Shown here: positions 9,597 to 16,153 of the stretch, piece by piece
Position numbering within the stretch: position 1 is the first letter of the stretch
How the letters are laid out: every line of letters starts with the position of its first letter
NCBI GenBank assembly: GCA_021737265.1
Contig: JAIPEF010000003.1
Coordinates: forward strand, 1-59,227
DNA length: 59,227 nucleotides
Origin: Desulfocapsa sp.
GTDB lineage: Bacteria; Desulfobacterota; Desulfobulbia; Desulfobulbales; Desulfocapsaceae
Reading direction: 5' to 3'
The notes under the pieces: model-generated
Told to the model about the DNA's origin: nothing
Database searches by the model: none
Seen by the model: only the letters and a program-made list of their open reading frames with translations
Translations under genes and position numbers: made by a program

Positions 9597-10778
9597 TCAG
9601 GGGGTTACCCTGACATCAAAGCGCGGTGCCTTCAGCATACGCTGGATGTTTTCTTTGAGGTCAGCCTGGTCGGGATTCTCCGGACTTTGGGACATGAGCT
9701 TGGTAAAGAGGTCTTCCTGTTCAACCGGATGGGTGTATTCCTCGGGCGTACCGTCTTTGAGTTGTACGTGGGCGGCCCAGGGGACAAAATAGTTGGTTGG
9801 CGGGAAACCACCATATTCTGAGATGTCGATGTTGAGTCCGGCAATATAGAGAAGGCTTCGCCCTGTGTATTCATCCCCACTCCGGATCGATTGAACCACC
9901 CTGGCAAATTCCAGTTGGACGTTGGTCTTTGCTGCCCGCAGAGAGGGATATTTGGCGCTGACAATGTCAGGCATGAATTCGATCATGCTTCTTTCCAGCG
10001 CGAGAGAATCATCAGTTTCATGAAAGTCTTCCTTGAAAAAGAAGAGATCAGAGGTCAGCAGTTTGCCGATACTCTTTCCCTGCCCGGATTTCCATTCATA
10101 TCCCTGTGCGTCAAGTCGTTGTTTAAAGGTCGGGGAAACCTCGTAGCTCTGGGTGGTGCTTGCCTGAGAGATCGGACGGATAATGCCCTGCTTGTCCTCA
10201 TCAACAATATTTGAGAGTTTCAGGACAAGACCCTGTTTAACAGGATGGGAGCCAAAGTTGATAAAGGAATTTTTGGCTGTGATCAGGTAACGACCATTTT
10301 CATCTTGCCGAAGGAAAATACGGTCGCGGGCAAAGAGATAGCGATCGAGATACGGGGTGATAACGTGGGTGAGTTTACCACAAGAGACGCAAAGATTATT
10401 GCCGGCTATCTGTGGTCTGTGGTAGGTGCCGTACTCACCGGTATCAGGGTCATACCCGACGTGACTGGCCTGGACGATCACCAGGTCATCTCCATGGTGG
10501 GAATGGGGGCCGTGCCGATCGACAGCCAGCATGCCGCCGACTCGACCATGATTAAAGGGAAAGGTGCCAAAATGCTTGGTGAGAAGAATGATGGGCAGGC
10601 CCTGATTTTCATCGGAGCAAAAGGCCCTTGAGGGCATGATATACCCTTTGCGAAAACCGAGCTCTTTACAGAAATTGTAGAGTCTGGGAACAAATTCTGG
10701 ATAGGGAATGGCCAGGCCGTCAATGTTAAAGGGTGCAACTTCTCTTACGATATACGGTTCTCGGTATTTATTAAGCAT
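9597..10778 (-). CDS. LCIB/LCIC-type (theta class) carbonic anhydrase homologue
   Basis: I recognise the limiting-CO2-inducible B/C domain by an aligned series of motifs. AFCSDE (residues 52-57) matches the VCRDE region of Chlamydomonas LCIB. GGMLAVDRHG (81-90) matches its AGML...KTG region. SHVGYDPDTGEYG (105-117) matches PHIAID-DG-VG, and CVSCGKL (130-136) matches ACGAL. The predicted zinc ligands are C54, H106 and C133, with D56 as the dyad acid. The Arg next to that acid in LCIB is Ser55 here, with Arg51 nearby, so catalysis is not certain. No signal peptide. The start at 10778 was chosen because AAGGGAG lies just upstream; a longer frame to 10916 has no ribosome site. It follows the Trk genes and precedes the Ehr operon on the same strand. 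Confidence 0.7.
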   Translation of the reverse strand: MLNKYREPYIVREVAPFNIDGLAIPYPEFVPRLYNFCKELGFRKGYIMPSRAFCSDENQGLPIILLTKHFGTFPFNHGRVGGMLAVDRHGPHSHHGDDLVIVQASHVGYDPDTGEYGTYHRPQIAGNNLCVSCGKLTHVITPYLDRYLFARDRIFLRQDENGRYLITAKNSFINFGSHPVKQGLVLKLSNIVDEDKQGIIRPISQASTTQSYEVSPTFKQRLDAQGYEWKSGQGKSIGKLLTSDLFFFKEDFHETDDSLALERSMIEFMPDIVSAKYPSLRAAKTNVQLEFARVVQSIRSGDEYTGRSLLYIAGLNIDISEYGGFPPTNYFVPWAAHVQLKDGTPEEYTHPVEQEDLFTKLMSQSPENPDQADLKENIQRMLKAPRFDVRVTP

Positions 10779-11305
10779 TGGCACTCCCTTTTGATATGAT
10801 GGTTTCTTTTTTTTATAAAGTGGCAAACAGATTTTAAGCCAATACGTAAAAGTTACACAACCATACAGAATATAATCAGAATAGACAACGATAACTGAAG
10901 TCATATTCATTTTCAAGTTTTTCGTGGGGTGTCACCACCAGGCCTCAGCCAACTTCAATTGATGCAAAAACGTCGAGTAGATCCATTCTTCGCAGGTCAA
11001 CCATTGATCAAAGGTTATGGGGTCTGATTTTAGCAACAGGCGGCCTTGCTCTGGTCTGCAGTTCACCCCATTTTTGTCTGGCCGGGGTTCCTTGGCTTAT
11101 GCCGTTTCCCTAAAGGTAACGGAGGGTCCTGAACGCGATTTGGCAGGTGATTTTGCAAGCAAGGAAGAAAGGGCAACGGCCTTTGGCTTGTCTCATAAGG
11201 TTTGTTGGGCTGATCGGACAGGTTTTCGTTCCGGCCATTGCCTTTTCCATGAGTGGACTACTCTCGATGAGTGCAGTGCTGTTGTTGCAGAGACAATACA
11301 AAAAG
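10779..11305. other. Intergenic region between trkH and the carbonic-anhydrase-like gene
   Basis: About 530 bases with no supportable gene. Frames on both strands are short, lack ribosome sites and match nothing I know. The promoter of the downstream (minus-strand) gene is expected in the AT-rich part near 10790-10900. Confidence 0.4.
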
Positions 11306-12772
11306 TTATGATCGTGTTTTTCTAAAACTCCAGAAATCAGGATGGAGCATGGCCAGGAAAGGGATCAGTTCCAGGCGACCAACAATCATATTGAGGATGA
11401 AAATAATTTTGGTCAATATCGATAGCCCACCAAAGCTTCCCATGGGGCCGATTTCACCATAGCCCGGGCCGATATTGCCGATGGTCGCGGCAGTACCTAT
11501 AATTCCGATTGTAGCATCACCTTCAATGATGGTTACCAGAAGGCAAGAGCTGGTCATCAGCACAAGATAGAAAAGAAGAAAGCCTAAGATCTGACGCTGG
11601 ATATCTCCTGCCACTGTCTTATGGTCAATTTTAATGGGAAGGACTGCCTGTGGATGGATAATCTGGGTAATCTCACGTTGAAGATATTTCAGGCCAAACA
11701 GCACGCGTATGACTTTTATTCCTCCACCCGCTGATCCGGCACATCCACCAACCAGCATCACCGTAAAGAGAATGGTCTGGGAAGCGACACTCCACAAGGC
11801 AAAGTCAGCTGATGAAAAACCGGTAGTGGTTATAATAGATACTGTCTGAAACAGACTGTCGCGAATAGCGTTGAAAAACGTAGATGTTCCGTCTATTAGA
11901 AGAGAAACACAGAGGCATACAGCAACAAACAGTATGATAAAAATGAAGAAACGAAACTCTTCATTTCTCAACAGAGGCAGTGGTTTTCTCTGTATAAGAA
12001 AACGGTACTGGAGAGCAAAGTTACTTCCTGCTAAAAACATAAAGAAGGTAACAATCCAGGTGATAGCTGAATTTTCATAGCCCATAATTGACAGAGGATT
12101 GGGGGAAAATCCGCCGGCTGCCATGGTTGAAAATGCATTACAGGTAGCATCAAAGAGCGGCATACCTGCAGCAGAGAGGAGAGCTATCTCCAGCAGAGTT
12201 AACAATAAATAGACCAGCCAGAGAGCTTTTGCTGTATGGGTGATTCTTGGGGTCACCTTTTCTTCCGTGGGTCCGGGGGCTTCTGCAAAAAAAATCTGTC
12301 GACCGGCCACTGCAAATTGCGGCAAAATAGCCACAAACAAGACAATAATCCCCATACCTCCAAGCCATTGACTGAGGCTGCGCCAGAAAAAAAAGACCTT
12401 GGGGTAGAGGGAAAAATCAATCAGAATAGTTGCACCGGTGGTGGTGATTCCGGATACAGATTCAAAATAGGCATCCAAGGGAGAGAGGCCATAAAAAAGA
12501 TAGGGAATAGCCCCCATGGCAGCGGTAACAATCCAGGCAAGGGAGACGATTAGCAGCCCTTCATTTCGTTTGAGATTATCAAAATTTCTGGAAAAACCGC
12601 CATATTTCCTGAAAAGTAAACCAAGGGCAGTCGATGTCAGTGCTGCGGTTATAAATGGAAGAATAGATGTGTACTCATGCTCAATGATAGCAACCACAAT
12701 AGGCGTCAGCAGGATTGTACCAAAAGCTACCAGGATGATCCCAAGGGCATTAAGGATATTACTCAGCTTCAT
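11306..12772 (-). CDS. trkH: Trk-type potassium uptake channel TrkH
   Basis: Inner-membrane potassium translocating subunit (488 aa). All four pore-loop selectivity-filter segments of the Trk/Ktr/HKT superfamily are visible: SGITTTGAT (about residue 108), TMAAGGFSPN (about 215), TTTGFSSAD (about 316) and TIGNIGPGYG (about 430). The ATG overlaps the last base of the trkA stop, so the two genes are translated together and form the usual TrkH-TrkA pair. The pair lies with other ion-handling genes on the same strand. Confidence 0.93.
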   Translation of the reverse strand: MKLSNILNALGIILVAFGTILLTPIVVAIIEHEYTSILPFITAALTSTALGLLFRKYGGFSRNFDNLKRNEGLLIVSLAWIVTAAMGAIPYLFYGLSPLDAYFESVSGITTTGATILIDFSLYPKVFFFWRSLSQWLGGMGIIVLFVAILPQFAVAGRQIFFAEAPGPTEEKVTPRITHTAKALWLVYLLLTLLEIALLSAAGMPLFDATCNAFSTMAAGGFSPNPLSIMGYENSAITWIVTFFMFLAGSNFALQYRFLIQRKPLPLLRNEEFRFFIFIILFVAVCLCVSLLIDGTSTFFNAIRDSLFQTVSIITTTGFSSADFALWSVASQTILFTVMLVGGCAGSAGGGIKVIRVLFGLKYLQREITQIIHPQAVLPIKIDHKTVAGDIQRQILGFLLFYLVLMTSSCLLVTIIEGDATIGIIGTAATIGNIGPGYGEIGPMGSFGGLSILTKIIFILNMIVGRLELIPFLAMLHPDFWSFRKTRS

Positions 12773-14109
12773 CAGGCAAAGAGAGTCTTCACGGTTTCAG
12801 CATCTTCTGCCATGGTGAAAATATTTAGTTTATCTCCGGCTTGAAGAACGGTGCTGCCGTTGGGGACAAGAAGATTCCTTCTCCGCTTAATTATCCCGAT
12901 TATTGCCTGGACTTCAAATTTTAGGTCGATCACTCTGGTTTCCGGGAAATTTTCGGGCAGGGTCAGATGTAACACTTCACCCTGCCCCCCCTCAACCAGT
13001 GCCAGGATGTCTACATTTCTTGCCTGTACACGATTAAGAAGTTCTTTGAGGGCAGAGTCTCGAGGGGACACGGTGACATCTATACCAACCTTCTCAAAGA
13101 GTTGACCCCTTCTGGCATTATTGACCCTGGTTATGATCCGCCGTGCGGGGTCGAGTTGTTTGACAAGAAGTGAACAGAGGAGATTTTTTTCATCATTATT
13201 GGTAATACAGACCACAACATCAGCATCATCCACACTTTCCCCCTCAAGCAGTTCAAGGTCTGTGCCGTTACCATGGAGGATGAGACTGTTTTTCAGATTG
13301 TCAGCCAGGAATTCACACCGTGCCTGATCATGTTCAATGATTTTTACCTGTATTCCTCTCTGTTCAAGTTTTTTGGCCAGCATAAAACCGACACTACCCC
13401 CACCTATGAGAACGGCTGTCTTAGTATTTTCACTTGAGCGAAATATTTCAGCGGCCAGACGATCCATGGCAGAATTTGTACCCATGAAGATAGCTTTATC
13501 ATCCTTTTTGATGATTGTGGAACCATTTGGGATAAAAAGCTGATGTTCGCGTGTAATACCAACAATGAGTACCTCTGGTGGAAAGGAGCAATCCATGACG
13601 CGACGGTCTTGAAGGATGGAATCTTCTTTGATGCGGTATTCGAAAAGTTTTGCCCGGCCTTCTGCAAGATATTCTACATCAATGGCATCAGGCACGGAAA
13701 TGATACGAAAAATATCCCGGGTAAGCAGTTGTTGCGGCCAGATAATGGTATCAATATCGTATCTGGTCAGATAACGATCCTTTTTGGGCGAGGCAAGATT
13801 CTTGTATAGTTCAAGGGTGTGGATAAAGCAGATTGTTTCAATGTCCACAATCTTTTTTACTGTCCAGCAGGCAACAATATTAGCTTCATCAAGAGTTGAA
13901 CAGGCAATGAACAGCTCACATTTATTTACATTGGCCTGTTCCAGGGCTTCAATATTAGCACCACTGCCGCCAACAAAACTGAGGTCAAGATTGTTAAATC
14001 TGTCTGGTAGTTTTTTGAGGTCGTCAATCAGGGTAATACTGTGCTCCTGATATAGCCGTTGAGCCAGCATGTAGCCAAGTTCCGTGGCGCCATAAAGCAG
14101 GATTTCCAT
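12772..14109 (-). CDS. trkA: Trk system potassium uptake regulator TrkA
   Basis: Cytoplasmic nucleotide-gating ring of the Trk channel (445 aa), with two RCK_N/RCK_C pairs. The second Rossmann motif is intact (GGGSVGFMLAKKLE, about residue 225, followed by the acidic IIEHD). The first is weaker (YGATELGYML), which is common when only one lobe binds NAD(H) or ATP. The C-terminal domains (LNRVQARNVD... and LEGESVDDADVVVCIT region) fit RCK_C. First gene of the trkAH pair. Confidence 0.92.
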   Translation of the reverse strand: MEILLYGATELGYMLAQRLYQEHSITLIDDLKKLPDRFNNLDLSFVGGSGANIEALEQANVNKCELFIACSTLDEANIVACWTVKKIVDIETICFIHTLELYKNLASPKKDRYLTRYDIDTIIWPQQLLTRDIFRIISVPDAIDVEYLAEGRAKLFEYRIKEDSILQDRRVMDCSFPPEVLIVGITREHQLFIPNGSTIIKKDDKAIFMGTNSAMDRLAAEIFRSSENTKTAVLIGGGSVGFMLAKKLEQRGIQVKIIEHDQARCEFLADNLKNSLILHGNGTDLELLEGESVDDADVVVCITNNDEKNLLCSLLVKQLDPARRIITRVNNARRGQLFEKVGIDVTVSPRDSALKELLNRVQARNVDILALVEGGQGEVLHLTLPENFPETRVIDLKFEVQAIIGIIKRRRNLLVPNGSTVLQAGDKLNIFTMAEDAETVKTLFA

Positions 14110-14194
14110 GTTGTCATTCTCTTTTCTGATTACGTATGAAACTCAGCCACCTTTGTGAAGCATTTGCAACCTACTGATAGAAATATAAAAAAAC

Positions 14195-14345
14195 AACTGG
14201 ATTCCCAGAAACAACCCCTGGACAAGCCCGATAAAGGAACTCGGGAATGACGGCAGAGGGATCCAATATCAATGTGTTGCAAGCTCTCGTCATCCCCGAG
14301 GGTTCCCTGCTTAAAACATACCGGGACAAGCGTTATCGGGGATCC
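14195..14345. repeat. Imperfect inverted repeat with CGGGAATGACG / CGTCATCCCCG arms
   Basis: The left part has GGACAAGCCCGATAAAGG and CTCGGGAATGACG; the right part has CTCGTCATCCCCGAG and GGGACAAGCGTTATCGGGG, in opposite orientation. Short CGTCATTCCCG-type inverted repeats are widespread dispersed elements in Proteobacteria. It lies upstream of trkA and might form a stem, but no gene is associated with it. Confidence 0.45.
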
Positions 14346-14488
14346 GGGAAGTTGTTACCGGCTGAGTTTTGGTGGTAATCAGCTTCTCTTTTAATAGTAC
14401 AAGGAGGCCCCTTTGACTTATCCTATCTTTTATACCATGCGTGACAGCGTCATAAAACAAAAAAAAATGATGGTTAACTAATCGGTTC

Positions 14489-14521
14489 TTATAGCCGTGA
14501 ACAGCGAAGATCAAAGACTGG
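14489..14521 (-). pseudogene. Remnant of a second universal stress protein gene (last ten codons)
   Basis: Read on the minus strand, these 33 bases encode PVFDLRCSRL and a stop, the exact C-terminal ten residues of the intact Usp encoded at 15188-15742, with third-position differences. The rest of the gene is missing. Immediately upstream is a copy of the dispersed repeat, then a sigma-54-type promoter and inverted-repeat site like those of the intact usp gene. This indicates a tandem usp duplication, later mostly deleted. Confidence 0.65.
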
Positions 14522-14525
14522 AAGA

Positions 14526-14547
14526 GGGGGATAAATACGACGCCATC
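14526..14547 (-). repeat. Short copy of the dispersed intergenic repeat
   Basis: GGGGGATAAATACGACGCCATC is shared with the repeat at 18220-18325, where it forms one end of that element. Here it replaces the body of the deleted usp copy. Confidence 0.6.
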
Positions 14548-14564
14548 TTTGTTGACAGCTGATT

Positions 14565-14580
14565 TGCACTTGGCGTGCCA
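14565..14580 (-). promoter_or_regulatory. Sigma-54 promoter, duplicated copy
   Basis: The minus strand reads TGGCACGCCAAGTGCA: GG and GC twelve bases apart as in the -24/-12 class. It matches the intact usp promoter at 15807-15822 and lies 98 bases from an upstream inverted repeat, the same spacing as the intact copy. Confidence 0.6.
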
Positions 14581-14677
14581 GAAAACATTGAAGGTGCGTA
14601 TTGTTTGATTAATCAGTGGGATGGGTAGTTTCGTCGTCCTGCTTGGTAACGGAGATATTTTTTGGGGAAAGAAAATT

Positions 14678-14692
14678 GTTGCAGCTTGTAGC
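14678..14692 (-). promoter_or_regulatory. Candidate activator binding site, duplicated copy
   Basis: GTTGCAGCTTGTAGC is a slightly decayed form of GTTGCA-N3-TGTAAC. It is followed by TGTTACAAATTGAAAC, which resembles the sequence after the site at 16049. Confidence 0.45.
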
Positions 14693-14813
14693 TGTGTTAC
14701 AAATTGAAACGGTCTGCTGTGTCGTGCAGGTACTTGAAAGAATATAATGTACCCCTAAAAATGAGCAAAATATTGTCTGTTTCGTCCAATTCTTTTGCTA
14801 GTAAAGAGGGGGC

Positions 14814-14860
14814 AAAAAAAAACACAAAGAGTTACTACCCAGGTAGTAGCTCTTTGTGTC
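14814..14860 (-). terminator. Rho-independent terminator of the small gene after usp
   Basis: A long hairpin (ACACAAAGAG pairing with CTCTTTGTGT, extended by the ACTACC/GGTAGT pair) is followed on the minus strand by a run of nine to ten T. It lies 26 bases after the stop of the gene at 14886. Confidence 0.85.
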
Positions 14861-14885
14861 AGGCCTAAAAAGGTTCGCGGTTTGT

Positions 14886-15146
14886 TTACGCTTGCAGACG
14901 TGGTCGATTTGCCTGTTGGCGTCGTCTCTGTTCAAGTTTTTTATCGTCTTGTACAGATTGAGAGTCGCTATTTTCTGTTGTTCTTAAAAGATCAGATGGT
15001 TGAAAGAAACAATACCAGTCTTCTCTTTTGGCCTGCTGATTGCCTTTAGAGTATCTTCCTTGGCCAAGTTTTTCTTCGGCAGAAAACAATATGTGAAGGA
15101 CTCCGATAATTCCAACGGTAGATGCAAAAAGTGTTAAAGGCTCCAT
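14886..15146 (-). CDS. Small single-span membrane protein (86 aa), unknown function
   Basis: The ATG at 15146 has an excellent ribosome site (TTGGAGGT seven bases upstream) and the gene is closed by a strong terminator, so it is real. Residues 1-21 are one membrane segment (LTLFASTVGIIGVLHILF). The remainder is charged, Gln/Arg-rich and probably cytoplasmic. It lies 41 bases after usp and should be cotranscribed with it from the sigma-54 promoter at 15807-15822. No family recognised. A role together with the stress protein is only an inference from position. Confidence 0.65.
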   Translation of the reverse strand: MEPLTLFASTVGIIGVLHILFSAEEKLGQGRYSKGNQQAKREDWYCFFQPSDLLRTTENSDSQSVQDDKKLEQRRRQQANRPRLQA

Positions 15147-15187
15147 TGTAATACCTCCAAGAGAGTGTTGGGTAAGATCCTCTTAAA

Positions 15188-15742
15188 TTATAAGCGTGAG
15201 CAGCGAAGATCAAATACTGGAATATGTGCCCGTTCCTGATCTTTTTGCAGGGCATTTTCTGCTGGTTTACTTAATACGTAGCGGATTCCGGCATTGTCTG
15301 CGCTCACTTGGGCAATAATTTCCTCGGGAGCTCCGATCTTCATAATGTGTTCTGTGGTGATTCCCCGAGCCTTGGCCTGAATGGCAAACTGTTCGCCGTT
15401 TTCTTTGGCCATATCCATAAAACGATCTGTTTCGCGGGCTTTTCGGTCACCGGAAAACTGAAGAGGCGTGTCACTGACATCGAGGGCGATGATTTCACAG
15501 TCGAGACGTTGCGCCATTTTCATGGCATAATCTGTAACCTGCTGCATATGATGTCCGTCCTGGACCATGAGGATTTTTGTCGGAGCATTTTGCTGGTCCA
15601 GCATTCTGCTAAGAACACCAGCAGCTTCTGACGGATTGCCGGCTGCCATGGCTCCCATGTCAACAGATTGTTTTTTTACTTTTTGTACGGTTACGTCTTT
15701 ATTCCTTTTGCTTCCGAATTTGAACCAGTTTGCGAACCCCAT
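15188..15742 (-). CDS. Universal stress protein family protein (UspA-like, 184 aa)
   Basis: Residues about 54-184 form a Usp fold: the first strand ILMVQDG, then helix MQQVTDYAMKMAQRLDCEIIALDVSD, and later ITTEHIMKIGAPEEIIAQVSADNAGIRYVLSKP. The usual ATP loop G-x2-G-x9-G-S is not present, so it is probably a non-nucleotide type. An N-terminal extension of about 50 basic residues (GSKRNKDVTVQKVKKQ) precedes the domain and may mediate contacts. An AAGGAG site precedes ATG 15742. It is controlled by a clear sigma-54 promoter 65 bases upstream. Its neighbours are trkAH and the REC-Lon gene. Confidence 0.75.
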   Translation of the reverse strand: MGFANWFKFGSKRNKDVTVQKVKKQSVDMGAMAAGNPSEAAGVLSRMLDQQNAPTKILMVQDGHHMQQVTDYAMKMAQRLDCEIIALDVSDTPLQFSGDRKARETDRFMDMAKENGEQFAIQAKARGITTEHIMKIGAPEEIIAQVSADNAGIRYVLSKPAENALQKDQERAHIPVFDLRCSRL

Positions 15743-15806
15743 GATGTTCTCCTTTTGTATGTGAGTTGTACTGAAAAGTTTTTGTTCGTCTTGTTTCCCT
15801 TGTTAA

Positions 15807-15822
15807 TGCATCAAGCGTGCCA
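15807..15822 (-). promoter_or_regulatory. Sigma-54 (-24/-12) promoter of usp
   Basis: The minus strand reads TGGCACGCTTGATGCA, matching the consensus TGGCACG-N4-TTGCW except for one base in the -12 box, with correct GG to GC spacing. It is 65 bases before the usp start codon. Confidence 0.75.
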
Positions 15823-15919
15823 GAAGTGGGAAACTTTTTAATTACCAATAGATTCAGTATGATATTGGCGATGTTTGATTGGGGCCAGAAAAAGAAAAGT
15901 TTCGTATGGGAAAAGAATT

Positions 15920-15934
15920 GTTGCAGCATGTAAC
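15920..15934 (-). promoter_or_regulatory. Candidate upstream activator site (GTTGCA-N3-TGTAAC)
   Basis: GTTGCAGCATGTAAC is an imperfect palindrome about 100 bases upstream of the usp sigma-54 promoter, a typical enhancer position for an NtrC-type activator. Related sites are at 16049, 22563 and (decayed) 14678. Confidence 0.6.
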
Positions 15935-16048
15935 GATTTGTTCAGAGGCATGCTGCGGCTTGATTGGTAGGAGTTGTTTACGTAACTAGTTGAAATAGAT
16001 ATAATATGTTGGCGCTGGTGGTTTGGCAATGAGCAATTGTAAGAGAGT

Positions 16049-16081
16049 GTTGCAGGATGTAACCATGTAACAAAGTGAAAC
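16049..16081 (-). promoter_or_regulatory. Second candidate upstream activator site for usp
   Basis: GTTGCAGGATGTAAC (16049-16063) is followed at once by ATGTAACAAAGTGAAAC, a partial second copy of the right half. It lies about 230 bases upstream of the usp promoter, between usp and the end of the Lon-like gene. Confidence 0.5.
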
Positions 16082-16153
16082 GCCGCAGGTTTCTTCGTTC
16101 CTCTACCTCACCTGGAGGACAGGGAAGCGGAAGAACGAGGAGTGCATTTTATT

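Noticed and set aside
9369..9821. Plus-strand frame of about 150 codons
   Set aside because: More than half lies antisense to the carbonic-anhydrase-like gene and the composition is not protein-like.
11017..11325. Plus-strand frame between trkH and the carbonic-anhydrase-like gene
   Set aside because: No ribosome site, no recognisable domain, and it runs into trkH in antisense.
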